A DNA stretch of 64,000 nt from an uncultured Elusimicrobiales bacterium (GTDB lineage: Bacteria; Elusimicrobiota; Elusimicrobia; Elusimicrobiales; Elusimicrobiaceae), in NCBI GenBank assembly GCA_944324685.1, contig CALUXG010000038.1:30343-94342 (forward strand), read 5' to 3'. Positions 52,574 through 61,060 of this stretch are shown here, in pieces. The position numbers and the translations under genes are program-made. The notes under the pieces were generated by a model, which was not told the origin of the DNA, searched no databases, and worked only from the letters and a program-made list of their open reading frames with translations. The first letter of the stretch is position 1; each line of letters opens with the position of its first letter.

Positions 52574-54185
52574 AAGCAAATACCATTACGGAAATAAGAA
52601 TTGTAAAATAAATCGCCGCACACAGCCATGCAAACCAATCTCCCCAGCGCACATAAAAACTTTCGCTGTTGTTTAGCTGCAACGGCACGTCGGCTATTAA
52701 AATATCCTCCGTGTTCAGCTTCGCTTGGGCCAAAATTTCGCCCGTGGATGCAATAATGGCGGATATACCCGTGTTGGCCGCGCGCAGCACAGGACGGCGC
52801 GTTTCCGCCGCGCGCAATACGGCGACAGCTAAATGTTGATACGGCGCATCCGTATCAAAAAACCAAGCGTCATTGGTGATATTCACAAAAAAACGGGCGC
52901 CAGCTTTGGCCTGTTCTTTCCACAGACGGGAAAAAACAGACTCGTAGCAAATCGTCTGCCCGAAAGAAAGATGATCCATTTTCAAAAGAGGCTGTTCCCA
53001 CGCGCCGGCAGAAAAAGAGCCCAGCTCACCCAGCACGTCCACATTCGGCAGTATTTGACGTACCGTTTTTTCAAAAGGAATATATTCTCCAAAAGGGACC
53101 AAATGCGTTTTGTCATAATGGCTCAGCCGCTTTTCCGTCGGAGAAAACAAAAATGCGCTGACAAATTGTTTCCCTTTTTCCGCTCTGTTTGAGCCTGCCA
53201 GCTGCCACGCGCCGGAAGCTTGCGCCACTCCCTGCATCAGCGACAAATACGGTTCCTGCTGCACGGGACCGGGCGTTACGCTTTCCGGCCAGACAGCCAA
53301 CATCAGTCTTTTATCCGTCAGCTGCGCCCCCATTTTCGTTATCGTATCCAATATTTCCGTTTCAAACTGCACGGACCATTTTTTATACTGGTTAATATTC
53401 GGCTGCAATACCGCCGCGCGCAAAGACAGCAGGGAATGAGCAGGCTGACGGGCAAGCACCCACGCTCCGTACCCATACGCCCCCAAAAACACCGCCGCCG
53501 CCAGCAATAATTGAACAACGCCTCTTTTCAAGTGCGGCGTTGCAAAAGCATATCCTACACTGATGCCGGCAAACGCCACCAAAAAACTGACGCCGCCCGC
53601 GCCGGCAAAAGACGCCGTTTGAATGATTTGCGGCAAATTCCACTGCGAATAACCCAATGCAAACCACGGAAATCCCAATGCATAAGTGGCCAGCATTTCA
53701 TGCACCCATTCCAAAGCGGTCCATCCCAAGGCGGCCAGTATGGGAAACGCCCACTGCAACCGCTTCAAATAAAAACAGCTCCCGCCAAAAACGGCAAAAT
53801 GCACTGCCAGCAAAGCCGCCAGCCCCAACCATGCGCCGCAGGATAAAGCCGCGCTTAAACCTCCCCCTTGGCGGCACGTTACATAAATCCAATAATACAA
53901 CCCCGCAAAAGCCAAAAACCCCGTAAACCACGAATACAATACGCTGCTCCAAAACCCGCGCAAACGAACCAAGGCCAGCGTAAACGGAGCCAAAGCCAGC
54001 CACATCAGCAAACTATAAGAAGGTTTTGGATAAGCGATTTTAATCAGAAAAGCCGTCAAAACGGCACAAATCATCAGAAAGATAAAACGCAAAACCGAAA
54101 CGCCGCCATAAGCCATCGCATTCCAAAAACGCGATGGTTCTTTGGCGGGCGTTTCATATAAATACGGACGGCGGATAGGACTCAT
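52563..54185 (-). CDS. lnt: apolipoprotein N-acyltransferase
   Basis: Adds the third acyl chain to lipoproteins at the outer face of the inner membrane. About seven hydrophobic segments fill residues 25-245 with WFALGYSQW in the middle; the periplasmic nitrilase-like domain carries the catalytic triad Glu in [10 protein letters not shown], Lys in [16 protein letters not shown], and Cys in ICYESVF near residue 410. A final helix closes the protein. 540 residues is typical. It starts 3 bp after the cysteine-rich gene and overlaps prfB by 11 bp. The several lipoproteins in this window would be its substrates. Confidence 0.96.
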   Translation of the reverse strand: MSPIRRPYLYETPAKEPSRFWNAMAYGGVSVLRFIFLMICAVLTAFLIKIAYPKPSYSLLMWLALAPFTLALVRLRGFWSSVLYSWFTGFLAFAGLYYWIYVTCRQGGGLSAALSCGAWLGLAALLAVHFAVFGGSCFYLKRLQWAFPILAALGWTALEWVHEMLATYALGFPWFALGYSQWNLPQIIQTASFAGAGGVSFLVAFAGISVGYAFATPHLKRGVVQLLLAAAVFLGAYGYGAWVLARQPAHSLLSLRAAVLQPNINQYKKWSVQFETEILDTITKMGAQLTDKRLMLAVWPESVTPGPVQQEPYLSLMQGVAQASGAWQLAGSNRAEKGKQFVSAFLFSPTEKRLSHYDKTHLVPFGEYIPFEKTVRQILPNVDVLGELGSFSAGAWEQPLLKMDHLSFGQTICYESVFSRLWKEQAKAGARFFVNITNDAWFFDTDAPYQHLAVAVLRAAETRRPVLRAANTGISAIIASTGEILAQAKLNTEDILIADVPLQLNNSESFYVRWGDWFAWLCAAIYFTILISVMVFAYER

Positions 54186-54188
54186 TTT

Positions 54189-54644
54189 TTAATATACAAT
54201 GGTACATTTGTTCTGCTGGCAGACGGGACGCGCAGATGAAGAGCATTCCTTTTCCGAAGACCCCACTTCCGGACATACCGTAGAACCGGACGTTTCCGCC
54301 TGTACCAGCTGAGAAAATTCCAAAGACATGGCCGAATTGATGGCCATAACGCCTTCCGGCCCCTTAAAGCAGCCGCAGGGATCGCGGTCCACAATAATAC
54401 ATTGTTCGTCGGCCGTGCAAACGCGCACCCGCTCTTCCATCTCGGCGCGGCGGCGGGCGGCGGCCTCCTGCTGACGATGTTGTGCGGCGGCTTGGATTTC
54501 ACTTTGTTTTTCTTTTATCATTTCCACCGTTACCAAAGGCGCACTGGCTTCAATAGACGTGCCGCGAGAGAAAAATGATAACGCCAAAATCAACACAAAA
54601 GCGGCACAAACCAACCACACTATTCCTTGTATTTTTTGAATCAT
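54189..54644 (-). CDS. membrane-anchored cysteine-rich protein, unknown function
   Basis: A 151-residue protein with one N-terminal membrane segment ([18 protein letters not shown], about residues 8-25), then a charged, probably helical stretch rich in Gln, Ala and Arg (about 42-75) and a C-terminal domain with eight Cys residues ([31 protein letters not shown]). The topology suggests an exported domain with disulfides or bound metal. I do not recognise it. It overlaps secA by 4 bp and ends 3 bp before lnt, so it is embedded between two core export and envelope genes. Confidence 0.8.
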   Translation of the reverse strand: MIQKIQGIVWLVCAAFVLILALSFFSRGTSIEASAPLVTVEMIKEKQSEIQAAAQHRQQEAAARRRAEMEERVRVCTADEQCIIVDRDPCGCFKGPEGVMAINSAMSLEFSQLVQAETSGSTVCPEVGSSEKECSSSARPVCQQNKCTIVY

Positions 54645-57250
54645 AATTTAGCTCCGCAACATTTTTTATATTTTTTGCCGCTGCCGCAGGGGCAGGGGTC
54701 ATTACGCCCTATTTTTCGTTCGGCGGGCAAGGCCTGTTTTTCTTCATTTTTAGAGTCGTTTCCCGTTTGCGCGGCCTGCCGTTTGGGCGAAACCGCCTGC
54801 CGCACCGGAGGCAGTTGTAAGCGGAAAATATAGCCTACCATCAGATCGCGTACTTTATTCATCATGGCGCTGTATAATTTATACGCTTCTTTCTGATATT
54901 CAATCAGCGGATCTTTCTGCGCATAACCGCGCAGGCTGACGCTGTTTTGCAGCTGGTCCAACTCATACAAATTCTGTTTCCATGCGCTGTCTATAATCTG
55001 CAGCAGCAGCATGCGTTCCAATTCCGGAAAATTGACGCCTTGACTGGCGAAGAAATCAGCCCGTTCATGATAAAGTTTTTCCACCAAAGTCACAATTTCA
55101 TCCGTCAATGCTTCGCGGGTTTTATCCTGTGTATTCTGCGCGGTATACGCAAACGAATAAGGGAACAAAGAACGCAAAGTAACATTAAGCGTTTCAAAGT
55201 TGCTCTTTGTCGGGTCGCGCGGCACATAATGCGCCTGTACGATTTCTTCCACCACCTCATCAATCATTTTGAGTACGGTGTTGGTCATGTCTTCCCCGTC
55301 CAAAATCGCGTTTCGCAATCCATATACGGCCGTACGCTGCTGGTTCATCACTTTGTCATAGTCCAACAAATGTTTACGTATGTCAAAGTTATGCCCTTCC
55401 ACCATACGTTGGGCGCTTTCAATTTGGCGGCTCATCAAACGAGACTCTATCGCTTCCCCGGGTTTCATGCCCAATGTGCTTAAGATGGAGCTAATCTTGG
55501 CCGTATTGGCAAACAAGCGCATCAGCTCGTCTTCCAAGGAGATATAAAAACGGGAACTGCCCGGGTCGCCTTGGCGGGCGCAGCGGCCGCGCAGCTGATT
55601 GTCTATGCGGCGGCTTTCGTGGCGCTCCGTCCCCAGCACATGCAGCCCTCCTTGACCGATCACATATTGCTGTTCCTCTTTGTCCGCGGGATTTCCGCCC
55701 AGCACAATATCCGTTCCGCGGCCGGCCATATTGGTGGCAATGGTTACCGCGCCTTTGCGGCCGGCTTGACTGATGATTTGCGCTTCCATTTCATGGTATT
55801 TGGCATTAAGTACTTTATGCGGAATACCTTTGGCACGCAACATATTACCCAGTTTTTCGGATTTTTCAATGGAACGCGTACCCACCAAAACGGGGGCGCC
55901 TTTTTTCCAAAGCGCTTCTATTTCATCTACGATGGCGTGAAATTTATCCTTTTCCGTTAAAAACACCAAATCCGGATAATCCATACGCCGCGAGGGCTTA
56001 TTAGGACGTATTTCCACGACGTCCAGTTTATAAATTTGCCAAAACTCATTGGCTTCTGTCATGGCCGTTCCGGTCATGCCGGAGAGTTTTTTATACAACT
56101 TAAAGAAATTCTGAAACGTAATGGTGGCCAAAGTCTGGTTTTCTTCTTTAATTTGCAAGCCTTCTTTGGCTTCCACCGCCTGATGCAAACCATCGCTCCA
56201 GCGGCGGCCGGGCATCAGACGGCCCGTAAACTCGTCCACAATCACCACTTCGCCGTTTTTAACCACGTAATCTACGTCTTTTTCATACAGATGATGCGCG
56301 CGCAAAGCCTGATTGATGTGATGCACCCACTCCGATTCCACGTCATTATACAGATTGGATACGTTTAGAAATTTTTCTGCTTTTGCTATACCCGTTTCTG
56401 TCAGCGTGGCAGTATGATTTTTCTCATCTACAATGGCATCATACCCTTCCGCCAAATCAATATGCTCATATTTGGCTTTTACTTCGTCGTTTTCCGTAAT
56501 CATGCGCACTTTAAGCGAAGGTACCAAACGGTTGACGATATAATATTTATCCGTGCTTTGTTCGGAGGGACCGGAAATAATCAGCGGCGTGCGGGCTTCG
56601 TCAATCAGAATAGAGTCCACTTCGTCTACAATGCAATAATTCAGCGGCCGCAGAACGCGGTCTTGACGCGTAATGACCATATTGTCGCGCAGATAATCAA
56701 AGCCCAATTCATTATTAGTCACATATGTAATGTCTTTGGCGTACATTTCGCGGCGTTCGGCATTAGGCATGTCATGATTAATATATCCCACCGTCAAGCC
56801 TAAAAATTCATGAATAGGCCCCATCCATTGGCGGTCGCGGCGGGCCAAATAATCGTTTACCGTTACCACGTGTACCCCTTTCCCCGTCAAGGCGTTCAGA
56901 TAAGACGGCAATACGGCCACCAAGGTTTTTCCTTCGCCGGTTCCCATTTCCGCAATTTTGCCCTGATGCAACACTATGCCGCCCAGCAGCTGCACATCAT
57001 AGGGCCGCAAACCGATTACCCGCTGGGCCGCTTCCCGCACCACGGCAAACGCTTCCGGCAACAAGGCGTCCAAAGTTTCCCCGCGGGCCAAGCGGTCCTT
57101 AAATTGTTGGGTTTTTTCTTTTAATTGTTCATCGGAAAGATTTTTTATTTGGGGAGCCAAGGCATTGGCTTCATCTACATAATGTTGAATTTTTTTGAGG
57201 TCGCGTTCGCTTTTTGTCCCGAACACTTTATCGATTACCATTCGTATCAT
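54641..57250 (-). CDS. secA: preprotein translocase ATPase SecA
   Basis: Drives protein export through SecYEG. Walker A is [17 protein letters not shown] near residue 105; [20 protein letters not shown] is the DEAD motif region; [20 protein letters not shown] and [14 protein letters not shown] lie in the second motor domain. The C-terminus carries the SEC-C zinc motif [15 protein letters not shown] for SecB/lipid contact. 869 residues is normal. First gene of the seven-gene - operon. The start codon has only a weak upstream site; a second ATG three codons later is possible. Confidence 0.98.
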   Translation of the reverse strand: MIRMVIDKVFGTKSERDLKKIQHYVDEANALAPQIKNLSDEQLKEKTQQFKDRLARGETLDALLPEAFAVVREAAQRVIGLRPYDVQLLGGIVLHQGKIAEMGTGEGKTLVAVLPSYLNALTGKGVHVVTVNDYLARRDRQWMGPIHEFLGLTVGYINHDMPNAERREMYAKDITYVTNNELGFDYLRDNMVITRQDRVLRPLNYCIVDEVDSILIDEARTPLIISGPSEQSTDKYYIVNRLVPSLKVRMITENDEVKAKYEHIDLAEGYDAIVDEKNHTATLTETGIAKAEKFLNVSNLYNDVESEWVHHINQALRAHHLYEKDVDYVVKNGEVVIVDEFTGRLMPGRRWSDGLHQAVEAKEGLQIKEENQTLATITFQNFFKLYKKLSGMTGTAMTEANEFWQIYKLDVVEIRPNKPSRRMDYPDLVFLTEKDKFHAIVDEIEALWKKGAPVLVGTRSIEKSEKLGNMLRAKGIPHKVLNAKYHEMEAQIISQAGRKGAVTIATNMAGRGTDIVLGGNPADKEEQQYVIGQGGLHVLGTERHESRRIDNQLRGRCARQGDPGSSRFYISLEDELMRLFANTAKISSILSTLGMKPGEAIESRLMSRQIESAQRMVEGHNFDIRKHLLDYDKVMNQQRTAVYGLRNAILDGEDMTNTVLKMIDEVVEEIVQAHYVPRDPTKSNFETLNVTLRSLFPYSFAYTAQNTQDKTREALTDEIVTLVEKLYHERADFFASQGVNFPELERMLLLQIIDSAWKQNLYELDQLQNSVSLRGYAQKDPLIEYQKEAYKLYSAMMNKVRDLMVGYIFRLQLPPVRQAVSPKRQAAQTGNDSKNEEKQALPAERKIGRNDPCPCGSGKKYKKCCGAKL

Positions 57251-57400
57251 ACTATAAAATCCTATATCTGAATTGAGGCTTTTTTCAAACCTTTGGTTAC
57301 ATTAAATAAATTTATGCAACAAAACTGCAAACGAAAACAAGCTCCTGCCGCGTTTGGACACTCGGCCGCGCCGCAAACGCTGCTGTTATAAGAAAAACGC

Positions 57401-58120
57401 TTATTCGGCAACGGGTTTTTTATGATTTGCTTTAACGCTGCGAGCATCCGTTTGAACGGCTTGTGTTTCCACGGTTTGCGCACGCAGAAGTAGGGTCTTT
57501 TGGTCGTTATTGTATTCCGAACGAATGTCCGCAAAAAAAGCTTTGGCCGTATCTTTTATTTTTTGTTTGGAGTTTTTCTTCAGTGTTTTTATTTCTGTTT
57601 TGACGGTTTGGATTTTATCTTTCAAATCCGCCACGGCTGTTTTTTGCTGTTCTTTGGAAAGAGAATCGTCTTTTTTGACGGTTTTCATCTGTTCTTTATA
57701 ACGGTCTATTTGCATTTCCCGCACTTGCAGCGTATTCTTAAAAACATTTTTTATAATGTCTTGTATGCTTGCAAGGATGCGCTCGTCAAGGGCCGCCAAT
57801 TCGGCGCCAGACACCATCTGCAGCGTCCTTCCGTTTGCGTATTCTTCCCGCACGGCTTGCAGGCGCAAAGAATTGTCAAAATTCTTGACCAACGCAATCA
57901 TTTCAAAGCGGTTGTTTTCCGTACGGGCGGCGCAATAGGCGGCAGCCACCTGATTGAGCAAATCATCATAAGTGGGATTTAAGGCCGCCTTCTCCAAAGC
58001 GGCGGGATTGTATTCCCTGAAAGCCGCCAGAACGTCCTCTTTCCCAAAATTTTGATTTTCCTGCGCACACAACGCAGAAGAAACAGCCAATGCGGCGAAA
58101 AACAAGAGCTTGTTTTTCAT
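57401..58120 (-). CDS. secreted coiled-coil protein, unknown function
   Basis: A 239-residue protein with a Sec signal (MKNKLLFFAALAVSSALCAQ), starting at 58120 behind GGGAGAAC. The mature part is alpha-helical, with a Lys/Gln-rich coiled coil around residues 130-205 (REMQIDRYKEQMKTVKKDD and KIQTVKTEIKTLKKNSKQK). Domain identity is unknown to me; it is probably a periplasmic structural or chaperone-like protein. It lies between secA and pilin D with about 150 bp on the secA side and 70 bp on the other. Confidence 0.75.
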   Translation of the reverse strand: MKNKLLFFAALAVSSALCAQENQNFGKEDVLAAFREYNPAALEKAALNPTYDDLLNQVAAAYCAARTENNRFEMIALVKNFDNSLRLQAVREEYANGRTLQMVSGAELAALDERILASIQDIIKNVFKNTLQVREMQIDRYKEQMKTVKKDDSLSKEQQKTAVADLKDKIQTVKTEIKTLKKNSKQKIKDTAKAFFADIRSEYNNDQKTLLLRAQTVETQAVQTDARSVKANHKKPVAE

Positions 58121-58193
58121 GTCCGTTCTCCCAAACGTCAAAATAATACTCCAACGGGCGCCGCTTCTCTCTTTATGTCCGCGGCGCAACTAT

Positions 58194-58697
58194 CTAAGGC
58201 AACAAAAAACAGGTGTCTTTGGTGGAACCGGATTGGCAACCGGTATACCCCTGCCCGCCTAAAGCGATGCAAAGCTCGGCGTATTTTTTATCTCCGCCTT
58301 CCACATGACAGACAAAATGGCCTCCGTCACGGTAATAAGCCAAGGTATATAAGTTTTTATCATCTGCCATGCGGATTGCATGCGGATTGCCCGTTCGCTC
58401 CGCAAAGCCATACCGGAAATATTTTGTTCTTCTCCATTTCCCATCGGTGCCTTCATCTTCTCCGGGGACCTGTATATCCAATTCTTCCAAAGTCGGGACC
58501 GCATCCGGTCCGTTGGCCAAGGCATACATATCTTGCGCGTTCTTCATGTTTTTCAATATAGTCATGGCTTCAGCCGTGCGGGCTTCTTCCACCGCTTTTT
58601 CATACTGCGGCAGCGCAATAGCAGCCAAAATGCCGACAATCAGCACCACTACCAAAAGCTCTATTAACGTAAATCCTTTGTGCTTCTGCATATGCAC
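58194..58697 (-). CDS. type IV prepilin-like protein D
   Basis: A 167-residue pilin with leader MHMQKHKG and mature N-terminus FTLIELLVVVLIVGILAAIALPQYEKAV (Glu at +5). It is closely related along its whole length to pilin A: both have GGDKKYAELC, GYTGCQ and GSTKDTCFLL, with four conserved Cys residues. The pair probably arose by duplication about 39 kb apart. It does not have the T-tract leader of pilins A, B and C; a TATACT lies about 35 bases upstream. Orphan pilin, no assembly gene adjacent. Confidence 0.93.
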   Translation of the reverse strand: MHMQKHKGFTLIELLVVVLIVGILAAIALPQYEKAVEEARTAEAMTILKNMKNAQDMYALANGPDAVPTLEELDIQVPGEDEGTDGKWRRTKYFRYGFAERTGNPHAIRMADDKNLYTLAYYRDGGHFVCHVEGGDKKYAELCIALGGQGYTGCQSGSTKDTCFLLP

Positions 58698-58789
58698 GTC
58701 CTTGGGTTTGGAAACTAAAATCTTACATATAGTATAGCAAAAATATGACTTTTCTCATCAAAAATGCCCCCATGTTGCGGACATCCATG

Positions 58790-58821
58790 AAAAAAGCCCA
58801 TCCCGCGCGCTGGGGATGGGC
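58790..58821 (-). terminator. terminator for the - gene at 58845
   Basis: On the - strand GCCCATCCC pairs with GGGATGGGC around CAGCGCGC-like loop bases and is followed by TTTTTT. Confidence 0.88.
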
Positions 58822-58844
58822 CTGAAATTTCGTTTTGTGCGGGT

Positions 58845-59315
58845 TTAACGCGCCGCTGTGCGGAAAAAATTACCGCGCACATTGCGCGCTAGCTTTGGCA
58901 TACCCGTCATTTTGTCAGCCTGTACCAAAACATCTTTGGCGTTGGGCTTAATTAAAGCCGAAGCCGAGCCGAATATGTCTCCCTCTTTGACAACGCCCAG
59001 CTTTCCGTGATTATTAATTTGCACTTCCAATTTCAAATCTCCGTTTACATCGGACGCCAATAAATCTTCTTCACCCAGATTAAATTGCAACGGGAACTTT
59101 GGATTGACAATGCGTTTAATGGCCACGGGAACGTCGGCGGCGTTTTTGACGATAATGGCGCAGGAATTGTTATCGGCCTGTGCCACTTTGGCCAAACGCT
59201 CCGGCACCGTTACGGTGCCGGTAACGTTAAAACGGCCTTCGCTTACCCGACGGGCGGCGCACAAAACGCATACCGCCACGCTGGCTATAGTTACTGCGGT
59301 TAAAATCTTTTTCAT
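58845..59315 (-). CDS. exported protein with a CcmI/CycH C-terminal-like domain
   Basis: A 156-residue protein starting at 59315 (MKKILTAVTIASVAVCVLCAARR, a signal peptide or anchor). The rest resembles the C-terminal domain of the cytochrome c biogenesis factor CcmI/CycH: GTVTVPERLAKV, then an AIIVKNAADVPVAIKRI strand, FPLQFNLGEEDLL, and VKEGDIFGSA. No cytochrome c or ccm gene is seen, so the domain may serve another periplasmic task. The match is by pattern only. It lies between pilin D and the SH3 gene, same strand. Confidence 0.6.
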   Translation of the reverse strand: MKKILTAVTIASVAVCVLCAARRVSEGRFNVTGTVTVPERLAKVAQADNNSCAIIVKNAADVPVAIKRIVNPKFPLQFNLGEEDLLASDVNGDLKLEVQINNHGKLGVVKEGDIFGSASALIKPNAKDVLVQADKMTGMPKLARNVRGNFFRTAAR

Positions 59316-59356
59316 ACTTCTATTATAGCTTTTTGCGCGGCTAAGGCGCAAACGGC

Positions 59357-59824
59357 TTATTGCTTAAAGAATCCCCACAAGTTTTGGTTATACACCCATC
59401 CGCGGCATACGCCTTGGCTGGGATCTTCGGGATCGTCTTCTACTTCAATCCAAGAGCCTTTCTTGGAAATATATTTGAACGGATAACCTTTTTCCACCGT
59501 ACAAACAATGCTGTTGCTCGTTCCCGGGCCGCTGCGGACGTTCAAATCCACTTCCGCCGACATACCGCCATTAGGGCTGAGCAAAGAAGCGGAAATCCAG
59601 CCGGTAAACCCTTCAAAGTCTTTTACTTCCACCCATTCTTTATCCGGAGTCGTGCGCAACATCAAAAGCGGAGTATATTTCCACGCATACCATTTTACGG
59701 CACACTTCATGCCCGCGCATGTGCGGACATTGGCTTTGGTTGTATTGACGCTGGCATATTTCTGCGCAAACGCCGGAGCTGAAACAAAACAAGCGAGCAA
59801 GGCGATGAGCGTAATTTTTCTCAT
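59357..59824 (-). CDS. exported protein with two bacterial SH3 domains
   Basis: A 155-residue secreted protein, start at 59824 behind AAGGAG, signal MRKITLIALLACFVSAPAFAQ. Two SH3b domains follow: residues about 24-85 (NVRTCAGMKC...GFTGWISASLL) and 90-150 (LNVRSGPGTSNS...CRGWVYNQNLWGFF). SH3b domains bind peptidoglycan or peptides; this protein probably acts in the periplasm at the wall. Divergent from the NifU-domain gene. Confidence 0.88.
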   Translation of the reverse strand: MRKITLIALLACFVSAPAFAQKYASVNTTKANVRTCAGMKCAVKWYAWKYTPLLMLRTTPDKEWVEVKDFEGFTGWISASLLSPNGGMSAEVDLNVRSGPGTSNSIVCTVEKGYPFKYISKKGSWIEVEDDPEDPSQGVCRGWVYNQNLWGFFKQ

Positions 59825-59935
59825 GGCAAAATTCTCCTTAAAAATAAATACCTGCTTCTTCATTCAAAAGTATAGCAAATATACAGGGCTTTTTGGCAAG
59901 CCCTTATATCAAAAAGCGCAGACCGCCAAAAAAGC

Positions 59936-59941
59936 TATAAT
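59936..59941 (+). promoter_or_regulatory. -10 element for the NifU-domain gene
   Basis: TATAAT in the context AAAAAAGCTATAATG, the same AAAAAGCTATAAT block as at 8689-8701. No clear -35. The gene starts at 59969 behind GGGAG. Confidence 0.5.
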
Positions 59942-59968
59942 GTAGAAAACAACTTTTGGGAGAAAAAC

Positions 59969-60193
59969 ATGAGAGAACAAGTAGAAGCCGTCATTAATCA
60001 AATTCGTCCCATCCTCCAATCCGACGGAGGCGACATACAATTGATCGGCGTAGATGAAAAAACTGGCATCGTTACCGTTGGGCTGCGCGGCCGCTGCGGC
60101 GGTTGCCCTGCTGCCCAGATGACGCTGAAAGCCGTGGTGGAACGGAAGATTAAAGAAGCCGTCCCCGCCGTTACCGCGGTGGAACGCGTCTAA
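59969..60193 (+). CDS. NifU C-terminal-domain iron-sulfur protein
   Basis: A 74-residue stand-alone NifU-C domain, a carrier for nascent iron-sulfur clusters. The two ligands Cys43 and Cys46 lie in GRCGGCPAAQMTL. SDGGDIQLIGV is the other family signature. Its stop abuts the ATG of the PHP gene. Confidence 0.93.
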   Translation: MREQVEAVINQIRPILQSDGGDIQLIGVDEKTGIVTVGLRGRCGGCPAAQMTLKAVVERKIKEAVPAVTAVERV

Positions 60194-61009
60194 ATGTTCA
60201 AAGCGGATCTGCATACCCATTCTTTTTGTTCCGACGGTACTTCGTCTCCGGAAGAAGTGGCTTATGAAGCCTGCAAGGCCGGCGTTAAGCTTTTTGCACT
60301 GGCGGACCACGATACGACGGAGGGGGTACTGCGTGCCAAAGACGAAAGCGAAAAACGCGGCATGAACTGGGTGAGCGCGGTGGAAATCAGTACGCGCGAA
60401 CATGACCATCTGCATTTTCTGGGCTATAATATAGATTTGAATAATGCGCCGTTTCAGGCCTTTCTCAAACAAAACAGGGAAAACCGCATTCTGCGCATCA
60501 AAAAAATCATCCAACAATTAGCCGACATCGGTTTGGACATAACGGAAGCAGACGTGTTTGAGCTGGCGGGCAATTCCGTTTCGCGCGCCCATGTGGCAGA
60601 CGCCTTAAAAAAGAAAAAAATTGTTCCCAGCCGGCAGGAAGGCTTCCGGCAATATCTTATTCCGGGCAAAGCGGGATACGTCCCGTCTGCGGGAGTAACA
60701 GTGGTGGAAGCCATACGGGAAATCAAAAAAGCGGGCGGTCTGGCCGTTATGGCACACCCGGGGCTGGTGCAGGAAGTATGGAATTTTCCCGCATGGGCCG
60801 AAGCAGGGCTGGACGGGCTGGAAGTATTTTATCCGGCACACAGCTATACGCTGAAGCAAGAATTGTTAAAAATAGCGCGCAAATATAATCTATTTGCCAC
60901 GGGCGGTTCGGATTATCATGGGCCGCACGCCGGACGCGTTACTTCGCTGGGGATGAACATCCCGCAACCTTACAGCGATATTTTGCTGCGCAAATTGTTA
61001 AACAAATAA
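60194..61009 (+). CDS. PHP-domain phosphatase (RNase AM / YciV-like)
   Basis: A 271-residue metal-dependent phosphoesterase. DLHTHSFCSDGTSSPEE (residues 5-21) and LADHDTTEG are the first two PHP motifs, VSAVEIST the third, VMAHPGLV and ATGGSDYHGP the last; together they bind three metals. This is the YciV/TrpH branch, where the E. coli protein removes short RNA ends and 3'-phosphates from 3',5'-nucleoside bisphosphates. Cytoplasmic. Starts at the stop of the NifU-domain gene, so cotranscribed. Confidence 0.92.
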   Translation: MFKADLHTHSFCSDGTSSPEEVAYEACKAGVKLFALADHDTTEGVLRAKDESEKRGMNWVSAVEISTREHDHLHFLGYNIDLNNAPFQAFLKQNRENRILRIKKIIQQLADIGLDITEADVFELAGNSVSRAHVADALKKKKIVPSRQEGFRQYLIPGKAGYVPSAGVTVVEAIREIKKAGGLAVMAHPGLVQEVWNFPAWAEAGLDGLEVFYPAHSYTLKQELLKIARKYNLFATGGSDYHGPHAGRVTSLGMNIPQPYSDILLRKLLNK

Positions 61010-61024
61010 AACAAGGCTCTAAGC

Positions 61025-61052
61025 AGCCCCCGCTTTTAGACGGGGGCTTTTC
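61025..61052 (+). terminator. terminator after the PHP gene
   Basis: AGCCCCCG pairs with CGGGGGCT and is followed by TTTTC; it lies between convergent genes. Confidence 0.82.
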
Positions 61053-61060
61053 TTTGTGTA

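Noticed and set aside
57262..57534. A 90-codon - frame after secA
   Set aside because: Overlaps the 3' end of the secreted coiled-coil gene out of frame and has no ribosome site.
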